From Phragmitibacter sp965284365 (GTDB lineage: Bacteria > Verrucomicrobiota > Verrucomicrobiia > Verrucomicrobiales > Verrucomicrobiaceae): a stretch of DNA of 64,000 bases. The notes below the pieces were generated by a model. It made no database searches and was not told the origin of the DNA. It was given only the letters and a program-made list of their open reading frames with translations. The stretch is taken from contig OZ260079.1 in NCBI GenBank assembly GCA_965284365.1, positions 620,001-684,000 on the forward strand, given 5' to 3'. Numbering within the stretch: the first letter of the stretch is position 1; the number at the start of each line of letters is the position of its first letter. A program made the position numbers and the translations under genes. Of the stretch, positions 19,815 to 27,281 are shown in pieces.

Positions 19815-20762
19815 ATGCTGGAGTATTTCAAAATCTGCCGTCCTGACCACTGGCTCAAGAACATCTTCATTGTCTTCGGCCACATGGTGGCGTGGGTCTT
19901 GGTGCTGAATTTCGCGTGGGATGGCAGCCTGCTGGTAAAGGCATTGTTGTCACTCATTCCTGCATGCCTCATTGCCTCGGCGAACTACATCCTGAACGAA
20001 ATTCTGGATGCGCCTTTCGATGCCCTGCATCCCACCAAGCGCCTTCGTGGCATCCCTGCCGGAAAGGTGAAGGTCGTTTATTTATGGTGGCTGAAGGCCG
20101 CCCTCATTATCCTCGCTTTCGCTCTGAGTTGGTTGTGGAAGTTCAACTGGGCCTACATGGCAGCGCTGCTCCTCCTCCTCATCAGCGGCTTGGTCTACAA
20201 TGTGCAACCACTGCGACTCAAGGACCGGGCGTTCATGGATGTCATTGCGGAATCCTTTAATAATCCCATTCGTCTCTGGCTCGGTTATTACGCCTTGGTG
20301 GATCCCCATCATGTGCCGCCGCTCAGCATTGTCCTGGCTTGGTGGTTCTTTGGCGCCCTGCTCATGACGGGGAAGCGCTTCGCGGAATTCCGCTTCATCG
20401 GTGACCAGACGCTCAGCGGCCGCTACCGGAAATCGTTCAACGTGTACACCGAGAAGTCGCTCATCCTGGCGATGATCACCTACGCGAACTTCTTCTGCTT
20501 CTGCACCGGCATCGCCATGGCGGTATATCCCCGCCTGAACAACCTCGTGCTTGTGTTCCCCTTGGTCGTATTGGCCGTGATCGCCTACTTCCAGCACGCC
20601 ATGAAGGATGAAACCGCCAAACTGGAGCCTGAGCAGTTGCTCCGGAACCCCTGGGTCATCATCTGCACGCTGGTCACTGGCGCAGCCACCATCTGGCTGC
20701 TTCTGACTGAGAAAAACTACGCCAAAGACGTGCTGCATTTGCTGGGGCCAGTGGAGTGGTAA
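19815..20762 (+). CDS. UbiA family prenyltransferase (DPPR synthase-like)
   Basis: 315 residues with about eight membrane segments. The start RPDHWLKNIFIVFG is very close to that of decaprenyl-phosphate phosphoribosyltransferases. The first Asp-rich motif is NEILDAPFDALHPTKR (about 62-77), the second is the degenerate YNVQPLRLKDRAFMDVIAES (about 132-151), which carries the usual second-site Asp. UbiA enzymes transfer polyprenyl groups or, in the DPPR branch, load phosphoribose on polyprenyl phosphate for arabinan-type or decorated envelope glycans. Here the acceptor is unknown. The upstream barrel-like protein could act on the same pathway. Confidence 0.85.
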   Translation: MLEYFKICRPDHWLKNIFIVFGHMVAWVLVLNFAWDGSLLVKALLSLIPACLIASANYILNEILDAPFDALHPTKRLRGIPAGKVKVVYLWWLKAALIILAFALSWLWKFNWAYMAALLLLLISGLVYNVQPLRLKDRAFMDVIAESFNNPIRLWLGYYALVDPHHVPPLSIVLAWWFFGALLMTGKRFAEFRFIGDQTLSGRYRKSFNVYTEKSLILAMITYANFFCFCTGIAMAVYPRLNNLVLVFPLVVLAVIAYFQHAMKDETAKLEPEQLLRNPWVIICTLVTGAATIWLLLTEKNYAKDVLHLLGPVEW

Positions 20763-20848
20763 TTGCTTAAGAGCGGAAAATAATTCCAATTTTATTCAAC
20801 GCCTCATCCTGCGTCCTGTCAGACCGCGGGATAGTATTTCACTGCACC

Positions 20849-21514
20849 ATGAACGAAACGCTCCCCCCTGCCTTGCCTGTTCAAGATGCGCGCCCAGTCA
20901 CCACGGGCTCTTCCTGGAAGAAAAAACTGTTGGTGACAGGCTGTGTTCTCCTGGGTGTTGGTGGCCTTACCGCCGCCTCGGCCGGTTTCTGGTACAATCA
21001 CAATTTCAATGCCTCCAAGTTCGAGCCGGTTCAGCTTTCCCTGGCTGAGCAGGACGCCGTGAAGAGCAAACTCGCAGTACTGGAAGGTGAAGCTTTCCCT
21101 GCTTCCGATCCGTCGAAGACCGTCGTGCTGAACGAACGCGAGATAAATGGGTTTCTCGAAAGCCAGGGCCTTGGAGAAACCGTAAAGGTTCACATCAATC
21201 GCGATGGCGTAGGCGCCACCCTCCTGGCTCCTGTGGAGCAGGATGTTCCCATCTTCGGTGGTCATACCATTCGCGTGAACGTCGCGTTCAACACCAAGCT
21301 CGATGACCAACACCGTTTTGCACTCAGCCTTGCTGAAGTGAAAGTCGGCGGAATCTCCCTGCCGAACTCCTGGCTGGGCGGGATCAAGGGTCTGAATTTA
21401 CTGGATGAAGCTAAAATGGAAGCTCACGATGCTTCTGCGTTAAAGGCCTTCGCGGCCGGCATCAAATCCCTGCATATGCGCAGTGGTGAGATGCGGTTAG
21501 TGCTAAATGACTGA
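20849..21514 (+). CDS. Membrane-anchored YpmS/LmeA-like protein
   Basis: 221 residues. A cytoplasmic head (1-24) precedes a single membrane anchor (about 25-48, KKLLVTGCVLLGVGGLTAASA), after which the bulk is extracytoplasmic. That part has VVLNEREINGFLESQG, an amphipathic beta-rich middle, and ISLPNSWLGGIKG, a pattern like the YpmS/DUF2140 and LmeA lipid-handling families. Function is inferred only at the level of envelope or lipid-associated protein. Homologues of this arrangement are frequent in Verrucomicrobiota. Separate short transcription unit. Confidence 0.6.
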   Translation: MNETLPPALPVQDARPVTTGSSWKKKLLVTGCVLLGVGGLTAASAGFWYNHNFNASKFEPVQLSLAEQDAVKSKLAVLEGEAFPASDPSKTVVLNEREINGFLESQGLGETVKVHINRDGVGATLLAPVEQDVPIFGGHTIRVNVAFNTKLDDQHRFALSLAEVKVGGISLPNSWLGGIKGLNLLDEAKMEAHDASALKAFAAGIKSLHMRSGEMRLVLND

Positions 21515-21598
21515 TCATGTTCAGTCTCAATAAATGCCAAAATAATCGACACAATTGAGATTTAATTAAGTAAGCTGAAACGAAATGTTATTTTCGGC

Positions 21599-21626
21599 TT
21601 GCGATGAATTCATTGTGGGGTAGGAT
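21599..21626 (+). promoter_or_regulatory. Candidate sigma-70 promoter of the beta-barrel gene
   Basis: TTGCGA (21599-21604) and TAGGAT (21621-21626) are separated by 16 bp, 37 bp before the ATG of the outer-membrane protein. This matches the -35/-10 consensus reasonably but is unproven. The preceding 80 bp are distinctly AT-rich. Confidence 0.35.
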
Positions 21627-21662
21627 CGGCGTGCAATCCTAATCAACACACCACTACCCACC

Positions 21663-22208
21663 ATGAAAAAAATCGCATCTCTCCTGATGACACTTGCCCT
21701 CGCTGGCGCCGCTTACGCGGGTCCTGTGAGCTACTCCGGCAAGGACTCCAAGGCTGTCGTTCCCCCAGTAGTCGAAACCGGCTGCGCATGCTTTGAGCCC
21801 GGCTTCGCCATGGGTATCTTCGGCGCAGGTTTCCTTCCTGACAACGATAGCGTAGAAGACGACGTCCTCGGCGGCGGCGTGCTCCTTGAGTACTTCTTCA
21901 ACCCATACATCGGCGTGCAAGCAACCTATGGCATCTTCGCCACAGACAGCGAGCACCACGAATATGACGGCGCTTTGGTTCTTCGCTATCCTATCACCTC
22001 CATCTGCTTGGCTCCTTACGTTATGGTTGGCGGCGGTGGCAGCACCAACTCCGAGCAAAAAGGCAACTACTTCGCAGGTGCCGGTCTTGAGTATCGCATT
22101 GAGTCCGCTAGCTGCTTGGGCATCTTCGCCGACGGCGCCTATCACTGGGATGCTGATGAAGAAGCAGACTACACGATCGTTCGTCTTGGCGTGAAGTTCC
22201 CCTTCTAA
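21663..22208 (+). CDS. Small outer-membrane beta-barrel protein
   Basis: 181 residues. A signal peptide (MKKIASLLMTLALAGAAYA) is followed by a short linker with a CAC motif (about 39-41), then alternating amphipathic strands ending in the aromatic-terminated IVRLGVKFPF, the C-terminal signature recognised by the Bam machinery. Repeated Gly/Tyr-rich strands (MGIFGAGFL, VLLEYFFNPYIGVQATYGIF, AGAGLEYRI) suggest an 8-stranded OmpA/OmpW-like barrel. Ligand unknown. It has its own promoter candidate and a strong terminator, so it is probably well expressed. Confidence 0.75.
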   Translation: MKKIASLLMTLALAGAAYAGPVSYSGKDSKAVVPPVVETGCACFEPGFAMGIFGAGFLPDNDSVEDDVLGGGVLLEYFFNPYIGVQATYGIFATDSEHHEYDGALVLRYPITSICLAPYVMVGGGGSTNSEQKGNYFAGAGLEYRIESASCLGIFADGAYHWDADEEADYTIVRLGVKFPF

Positions 22209-22240
22209 GTTATTGAGGCAACTCTTTAACAACCAATCCA

Positions 22241-22274
22241 AGAGGGAGCAGAGCAATCTGCTCCCTCTTTTTTT
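22241..22274 (+). terminator. Strong Rho-independent terminator
   Basis: AGAGGGAGCAGA (22241-22252) pairs perfectly with TCTGCTCCCTCT (22257-22268) around a GCAA tetraloop, followed by a run of seven Ts. It terminates the beta-barrel gene 33 bp after its stop. Confidence 0.95.
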
Positions 22275-22350
22275 GTGCCCGAGGCGCCGCGCGCAATTCC
22301 GATTTCATTTGCTGCAACAAGGGGACCCACGGGTTCGTTGAGAGCGAGTC

Positions 22351-23793
22351 ATGTTTTCTCGCGCCCTCTTTTGCATATTCATTCTTGGCTTTGCAGCGCT
22401 CTCTGCTGCTGAAAGCCGTCCCAATATCCTGTTCTGCATTGCCGATGATTGGGGCTACGGGCACGCCAGCATCTATGGCGATAAGGTGGTGAAGACGCCC
22501 ACATTCGATAGAATCGCCAAAGAGGGAATGCTCTTCCATCAAGCCAGAAGCGCCTCCCCGAGTTGCACCCCTTCTCGTGCCGCCATTCTCACAGGGCAAT
22601 ATCCTCATCGTCTGGAGGAAGGTGGCCAGTTGCATGGCTTCCTTCCTCACAAGTATCCCAATTATGTTTACCTCTTGGAGGACGCTGGGTATGCAGTCGG
22701 ACTGACCAGTAAGGGCTGGGGCCCCGGCAAACACGAAGCAGGCGGTTACACCCGCGAACCGGCTGGCCCGCGCTTCAAAGATTTCGCAGCGTTTATGGAA
22801 ACGGCGCCAGCAGACAAGCCATTTTGCTTCTGGCTTGGCAGTTCGGATCCTCATCGACCCTACGAACCAGGCACAGGCAAACAAGCAGGAATGCAGGCAG
22901 CCGATGTAAATGTGCCCGCCTACTGGCCCGACAATGAAGTTACCCGCAATGACATGTTGGACTACTACGTGGAAGTGCAACGTTTTGACACTATGGTCGG
23001 TGAGGCCATCAAGCTCCTGGAACAGCGTGGCCTGCTGGAGAACACCTTGATTGTCATCACAGCTGACAACGGCGCCCCTTTCCCTCGCTGCAAAGCCAAC
23101 CTCTACGATGGCGGCACCAGACAACCGTTTGCCGTTCGCTGGGGATCAAAACTGAAAGCCGGTCAAACGTCGCATGATTTCATTAACTTGATGGATCTGG
23201 CTCCTACATTCCTGGAAGCAGCTGGGCTCAAAGCGCCCACGGAAATGACAGGCCGCAGCCTGTTGCCACTCTTTACAGGGGCCGAACCGCTCGACAGCCG
23301 CAAGGCCTGCTTTGTCGAGCGGGAGCGGCATGCGAATGTGCGCGCTGGAGATGTGGGATACCCCGCCCGCGCCGTTCGCACCCCGGAATTCCTCTACATT
23401 CGCAACTTTCATCCAGACCGGTGGCCCGCAGGTGATCCCGTTGCCCACAAGGATCCGGCACGCGAGTTCGGTGATGTGGACGACAGCCCCACCAAAATTT
23501 ACATCCTTGAGCATAAGGATGAACCGGCCATCAAACCCTTCTTCGACCTCTGCTTCGCAAAGCGTCCCGCCGAGGAACTTTATGATGTGGCCAATGATCC
23601 TGACAACGTGAAAAACCTCGCAGCCGATCCAGCCTACGCTCAAGCCAAGTCTAGATTAAGCGGGCAACTCGACCAATGGATGAAGGATAGCAGTGATCCT
23701 CGTGCCACGGGCGACGGGGTATGGGATACCTATCCTTATTTCGGCGGGCAGGGTAAAAATCGCAAAAACGCTGCCAAACCTAAGGCCGAGTGA
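22351..23793 (+). CDS. Secreted sulfatase, Cys-type
   Basis: 480 residues. A signal peptide (about 1-21, ending SAAES) leads into the type I sulfatase fold: RPNILFCIADDWGYGHAS holds the metal-binding DD, and the SPSCTPSRAAILTGQ motif (C about 71) is the formylglycine site, which needs maturation by a sulfatase-modifying enzyme. Further metal and substrate residues appear in SSDPHRPYEPG and VITADNGAPFP. It is probably exported to desulfate algal or mucin-type polysaccharides, as is common in this phylum. The substrate class cannot be read from the sequence. Convergent with folE2. Confidence 0.93.
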   Translation: MFSRALFCIFILGFAALSAAESRPNILFCIADDWGYGHASIYGDKVVKTPTFDRIAKEGMLFHQARSASPSCTPSRAAILTGQYPHRLEEGGQLHGFLPHKYPNYVYLLEDAGYAVGLTSKGWGPGKHEAGGYTREPAGPRFKDFAAFMETAPADKPFCFWLGSSDPHRPYEPGTGKQAGMQAADVNVPAYWPDNEVTRNDMLDYYVEVQRFDTMVGEAIKLLEQRGLLENTLIVITADNGAPFPRCKANLYDGGTRQPFAVRWGSKLKAGQTSHDFINLMDLAPTFLEAAGLKAPTEMTGRSLLPLFTGAEPLDSRKACFVERERHANVRAGDVGYPARAVRTPEFLYIRNFHPDRWPAGDPVAHKDPAREFGDVDDSPTKIYILEHKDEPAIKPFFDLCFAKRPAEELYDVANDPDNVKNLAADPAYAQAKSRLSGQLDQWMKDSSDPRATGDGVWDTYPYFGGQGKNRKNAAKPKAE

Positions 23794-23808
23794 CGACTTA
23801 ACTCCATT

Positions 23809-24606
23809 CTACGATTCAGAATTACTTCCGGCGTCCGTCGGCCCGCCTTCAATGACGGCCCAGGCGTTGTGATTGTGAATGCTTTCGTAATTTTCTGCCT
23901 CGACCCGGAACCAGGTAATATCGGGGTGAGCCTTCGCTTTGATTGCCACGTTCCGAACAAGGTCCTCTACAAACACAGGATTGTCATAGGCCCGCTCGGT
24001 CACCAGCTTTTCATCAGGTCGCTTTAAGAGGCTATAAAGTTCTGAGCTGGCACTCGCTTCGACGAGCTCCACCAGGTCTTCGATCCAGATGGGTTTTTTG
24101 AACCGCACGGAAAAGGTTACAGTGCCGCGCTGATTATGCGCGCCCCTCGCCGAGATGGCCTTCGAGCAGGGGCACAGTGTGGTGACTGGAACCATGACCG
24201 TGACGATGAAATCAATCTTCTGCGCGTCGGCATCCACCTCAAAGATGACACCATAGTCGAGCAGGCCTTCCGCCTTGGTCACCGGTGCCGCTTTGCAGCG
24301 AAAGTAAGGGAACTCCAATTTCACATGGGCTTTCTGCGCGTCCAGCCGCTCCAGCAACTCTTTCGGCATATGAGCGACATCCGCCACCGTCAGCACATTT
24401 CCATGTGCGTGGAGTATCTCCACAAAACGGCTCATGTGAGTCCCCTTGAAATGATGGGGAAGATCCACCGCCAGCGACACCATGGCGACCGTGCTTTGTT
24501 CCGCCAGATCACGGTCGCGAATCCGCAGCGGAAAACGCAGATTCTTCACTCCCACACGATCAATGGGAAGACCGCGGGGATCTGTTTGGCTTTGTGTGTC
24601 CTGCAT
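23809..24606 (-). CDS. folE2: GTP cyclohydrolase FolE2 (type IB)
   Basis: 265 residues. It matches the FolE2/GCYH-IB family: VGVKNLRFPLRIRDR near the start, HMSRFVEILHAH (about 58), LTLCP-type active-site cysteine in VPVTTLCPCSKAISARGAHNQRG (about 137-160), and the ESIHNHNAWAVIEG C-terminus. It converts GTP to dihydroneopterin triphosphate for folate or queuosine synthesis. FolE2 can work with metals other than zinc and in many bacteria replaces the zinc enzyme FolE under zinc shortage. That fits the cysteine-poor ribosomal and DksA-like genes just upstream on the same strand, though a terminator separates it from rpsR. Confidence 0.95.
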   Translation of the reverse strand: MQDTQSQTDPRGLPIDRVGVKNLRFPLRIRDRDLAEQSTVAMVSLAVDLPHHFKGTHMSRFVEILHAHGNVLTVADVAHMPKELLERLDAQKAHVKLEFPYFRCKAAPVTKAEGLLDYGVIFEVDADAQKIDFIVTVMVPVTTLCPCSKAISARGAHNQRGTVTFSVRFKKPIWIEDLVELVEASASSELYSLLKRPDEKLVTERAYDNPVFVEDLVRNVAIKAKAHPDITWFRVEAENYESIHNHNAWAVIEGGPTDAGSNSES

Positions 24607-24655
24607 GAAAAACTCTTATTCTACCCTGAGCTAAAGAAGATAATTCGCCCGGAAG

Positions 24656-24691
24656 AAACAAAAAGCGCCCCAGAATGCACTGGGACGCTTT
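24656..24691 (-). terminator. Terminator after rpsR
   Basis: AAAGCG-C-CCCAG (24662-24673) pairs with CTGGG-A-CGCTTT (24680-24691) around a 6-nt loop, with one internal mismatch. On the minus strand it is followed by TTTTTGTT. It closes the DksA-like/rpmG/rpsR operon 30 bp past rpsR. Confidence 0.85.
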
Positions 24692-24720
24692 CAAATAAAC
24701 CGCGCTGACTGCCGGTCAAC

Positions 24721-24960
24721 TCAAGGCATCAAATTCAGCGAACGCGCCCGCTTGATCTCGCGAGTGATCGTGCGATGAACAAACGCCGAAGTTCCAGTCA
24801 CACGACGGGGAAGGATCTTGCCGGTTTCCGTGGTGAACTTTGCAAGGATTTCCGGATGCTTGTAGTTCAGCTTGTCCATCGGGATATCCATCCGGCGGCG
24901 AGGCAATTTGCGGTTCGCGCGGCGGAAGTTGGAGAGGCGTTCTCTGGTCTTAGGTTGCAT
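24721..24960 (-). CDS. rpsR: 30S ribosomal protein bS18, cysteine-less form
   Basis: 79 residues. The family core is clear: DIPMDKLNYKHPEILAKF and GKILPRRVTGTSAFVHRT with ITREIKRARSLNLMP at the end. There is no cysteine anywhere, so this is the zinc-independent (C-minus) form, lacking the ribbon residues of the C-plus type. It sits at the end of an operon with rpmG and a DksA-like gene that also lack zinc ligands. It binds the central platform of the small subunit next to bS6. Confidence 0.95.
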   Translation of the reverse strand: MQPKTRERLSNFRRANRKLPRRRMDIPMDKLNYKHPEILAKFTTETGKILPRRVTGTSAFVHRTITREIKRARSLNLMP

Positions 24961-25006
24961 GATCGAATCGGTTGAGCGGTGGGCAGTTCAGCGGAATTAC
25001 TGCAAA

Positions 25007-25180
25007 TTAGCGGATTTCCCGGTGCACCGTGCGGCGCTTAAGGAAGTGATTGAATTTCACTTTCTCCAGGCGGCCAGGGGTACGGATGCTTTTCTTGTTA
25101 CGGGTGGTTACGTAACGCGAAGTTGGTTTGCCCTCGGCTTTGGCTTCGGTGCATTCGAGGATGATGATGTCGCGTGGCAT
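25007..25180 (-). CDS. rpmG: 50S ribosomal protein bL33, C-minus form
   Basis: 57 residues, ATG at 25180 (PRDIIILECTEAKAEGK), stop at 25007. The conserved RYVTTRNKKS and RLEKVKFNHFLKRRTVHRE segments identify bL33. Only one cysteine remains (residue 10) where zinc-binding L33 has two CxxC pairs, so this is the zinc-independent type. It lies 24 bp after the DksA-like gene and 46 bp before rpsR, all on the minus strand, forming one operon that ends at 24656-24691. Confidence 0.93.
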   Translation of the reverse strand: MPRDIIILECTEAKAEGKPTSRYVTTRNKKSIRTPGRLEKVKFNHFLKRRTVHREIR

Positions 25181-25204
25181 AGGAAAAAGGGCTCGGAAAA
25201 TGCG

Positions 25205-26407
25205 CTATTCCTTACTGAAGTCAAGCGAGGATTCATTATTCGAGCTGGAACTCGAGCTGCCCTCTTCCTCATCATCGTCGTCCTCCTCGTTCTCATCGTC
25301 GAGTCCGAAGACAGAACGAACCACGGGACGGCGGAAGCGGCCACCGATCTGGTCCCTCTCGATTTGCTCCTGCATATCCCGGGTGTAGCGGGTGTAAGGC
25401 AGCGCTTCGAGACGCTCCTCAGAGATTTTTTGGCCGGACAATTCGCAGACGCCGTAGACTCCGCCGTCCAGACGCTTCAGCGCTTCGTTGATCTCATAAA
25501 GCGCGTCTTGTTCCTTGCTCAGCATGCTGAGGGCAAAATCGCGGTCATAGGCATCGCTACCTGCGTCACCCATGTGCATGCCACCCACAGAGGCGTCGCT
25601 GCCCTCAGGGCGGGAGCGAAGCGTTTCTTTTGCGACCCCATCCATGGAATCCAGAAGGGCGCTGCGCAGATCATACAGGCGCTGCTGCTGCTTGCGGACG
25701 AACGGAGGAAGTTTGGCAGGGTTGTAAGCCTGCTTGATGACGATCTCCGGGGGAGCATCTGAAATCGTGATTTTCTTGATTCGTGGCAACGGCTCAGGAG
25801 CCGGAGCGGGCGCGGAAGCTGGCTTTTTGGATGCCTTGCCGGTAGTCGCCTTTGCCGCGGGTGCTGCCTTCGACTCCGGAGCCTTGGCGGCAGATGCTTT
25901 GACAGGAGCAGCGGCTTTCGTGCTCTCAACAGCCTTCGCAGCAGGAGCAGCCGGTTTGGCTGCCGTGGTCTTGGCGGGAGCGGCAGGCTTCTCAGCGGGC
26001 GCCTTGCTCTTCGCAGGAGCGGCTGCTTTTGCGTCGGAGGCGGGCTTGGTGGATTTATCAGGCTTGGGAGTGGAATTGGTCGGTTTCGGCACGGATTTTG
26101 ATTTTACTGGTAAAGATTTTTGCGGGGCCACACTCTTTGGCGTCCCTGACTTCTTGGTGTTTTTCGTCACGGAGTCCTTGGCAGCCTTGGTAGGTGCGAA
26201 GGTTTTTCCGCTGCCTTTGACGGGAACTGGGGCTTTGGCTTTGGTTTTTGCCTCCGCCTTGTTCTTGTCCTTGGCTGCCGCAAGCGGCGGCTTCGCCACT
26301 GGCTTCAGAGATTTGACTGGCTTCGCGCTTTTCGGCGCTGCCTTGGGTTTCGCAACCTGCTTCGAGCCCTTGGGCTTCGCCGCCAGTTTTTTCACTGTTT
26401 TTGCCAT
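25205..26407 (-). CDS. DksA/TraR-like protein with histone-H1-like basic tail
   Basis: 400 residues from ATG 26407 (MAKTVKKLAAK). Residues 1-220 are almost entirely Lys, Ala, Pro, Ser and Thr, low-complexity and strongly basic, like histone H1 or bacterial Hc1/AlgP tails. Residues about 225-350 form the DksA/TraR coiled coil and C-terminal motif: LYDLRSALLDSMDG, GSDAYDRDFALSMLSKEQ, ALKRLDGGVYGVCE, then LEALPYTRY. Of the four zinc-ligand positions only Cys321 remains. The C-terminus is acidic and Ser-rich (about 370-400). DksA binds the RNA polymerase secondary channel and mediates the ppGpp response. The first gene of an operon with rpmG and rpsR. It may be a nucleoid-associated transcription factor, but that is inference. 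Confidence 0.85.
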   Translation of the reverse strand: MAKTVKKLAAKPKGSKQVAKPKAAPKSAKPVKSLKPVAKPPLAAAKDKNKAEAKTKAKAPVPVKGSGKTFAPTKAAKDSVTKNTKKSGTPKSVAPQKSLPVKSKSVPKPTNSTPKPDKSTKPASDAKAAAPAKSKAPAEKPAAPAKTTAAKPAAPAAKAVESTKAAAPVKASAAKAPESKAAPAAKATTGKASKKPASAPAPAPEPLPRIKKITISDAPPEIVIKQAYNPAKLPPFVRKQQQRLYDLRSALLDSMDGVAKETLRSRPEGSDASVGGMHMGDAGSDAYDRDFALSMLSKEQDALYEINEALKRLDGGVYGVCELSGQKISEERLEALPYTRYTRDMQEQIERDQIGGRFRRPVVRSVFGLDDENEEDDDDEEEGSSSSSSNNESSLDFSKE

Positions 26408-26448
26408 AGGAGTATGAGAGGAAAGTGAAGGCGGGGGCTCTCCGCAGC

Positions 26449-26466
26449 CCATTTTCAATTAAATGG
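26449..26466. promoter_or_regulatory. Palindromic operator candidate upstream of the DksA-like operon
   Basis: CCATTT (26449-26454) and AAATGG (26461-26466) form a perfect inverted repeat with a 6-bp AT-rich centre, 42 bp upstream of the DksA-like ATG, where a repressor site would overlap the promoter. The regulator is unknown. Zur is a candidate from gene content, but the site does not closely match the textbook Zur box. Confidence 0.4.
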
Positions 26467-26576
26467 CGCAGGGGAAAAAGGCGGCACGTATTCTAGCGAT
26501 TGTAATATGGGGCGCAAGGTTAAAAAAGGGGTGCAGGCTCAAACAAGCCCCAACGACACTGGCGCCTCTTGCCAGA

Positions 26577-27209
26577 TTACTTCGCAGCAGGCTTCTCTTC
26601 GAATTGCTTGAGCAAATCTCCATAGCCAGCCTCTTTCATTTTGGCCTTGGGAATGAAGCGCAGAGACGCCGAATTAATGCAATAGCGCAGGCCACCTTTT
26701 TCCTTCGGGCCGTCGTCAAATACGTGGCCTAGGTGCGTGTCACCTGTCTTGGAGCGCACTTCCTTGCGGATCATACCGTGCGTGAAATCCTGCAATTCTT
26801 TGACTTCCTTATCGCTGATTGGCTTGGAAAACGCCGGCCATCCGCAGTCAGAGAAGAATTTATCTTTGGAGGAAAACAGCGCCTCGCCAGACACAATGTC
26901 CACGAAGATACCTTCCTCATCATGCTTCCAAAATTCATTTGTGAAGGGGCGTTCCGTCGCATTTTCCCGTGCCACTGCATACTGGATAGGGGTCAGCTTT
27001 TTTCGCAGCTCTTCATCGGTGGGAATCGTCTTGGGCTTGGCGGAAGGATCCGCAGCAGTGTCGTCTTTCATGGGGGCGGCTTTGGGAGCAGACTTGGAGG
27101 GTTCAGCTTTTTCAGTCTTTTTGTCTTCGGCGTGCAGGACCGCACTTGGGAGCACGGCACAGCAGCCAATGATGCAAAGGCTTTGGAGGAAGGCAGATCT
27201 TGGTCGCAT
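26577..27209 (-). CDS. msrB: Exported peptide-methionine (R)-S-oxide reductase MsrB
   Basis: 210 residues from ATG 27209; a TTG lies six codons upstream. Signal peptide about 1-27 (FLQSLCIIGCCAVLPSAVLHA), then a Lys/Pro-rich linker, then MsrB from about residue 65 (LRKKLTPIQYAVARENATERPF). The catalytic cysteine is in RYCINSASLRFIP, and a second cysteine lies in DCGWPAF. The structural zinc CxxC pairs of zinc-type MsrB are absent. It repairs oxidised methionine in exported proteins. Upstream of, and on the same strand as, the DksA-like operon, with about 170 bp between. Confidence 0.93.
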   Translation of the reverse strand: MRPRSAFLQSLCIIGCCAVLPSAVLHAEDKKTEKAEPSKSAPKAAPMKDDTAADPSAKPKTIPTDEELRKKLTPIQYAVARENATERPFTNEFWKHDEEGIFVDIVSGEALFSSKDKFFSDCGWPAFSKPISDKEVKELQDFTHGMIRKEVRSKTGDTHLGHVFDDGPKEKGGLRYCINSASLRFIPKAKMKEAGYGDLLKQFEEKPAAK

Positions 27210-27281
27210 ATCGGAAGGCTCTGACAATAACGTTTCAAAACTGTTGGCTTCTACGTAAAACTCGACTCACGGAAAAACTTC

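Noticed and set aside
25800..26400. Repeat array or CRISPR-like pattern in the DksA-like gene
   Set aside because: It is low-complexity Lys/Ala/Pro coding sequence with no spacer-repeat periodicity.
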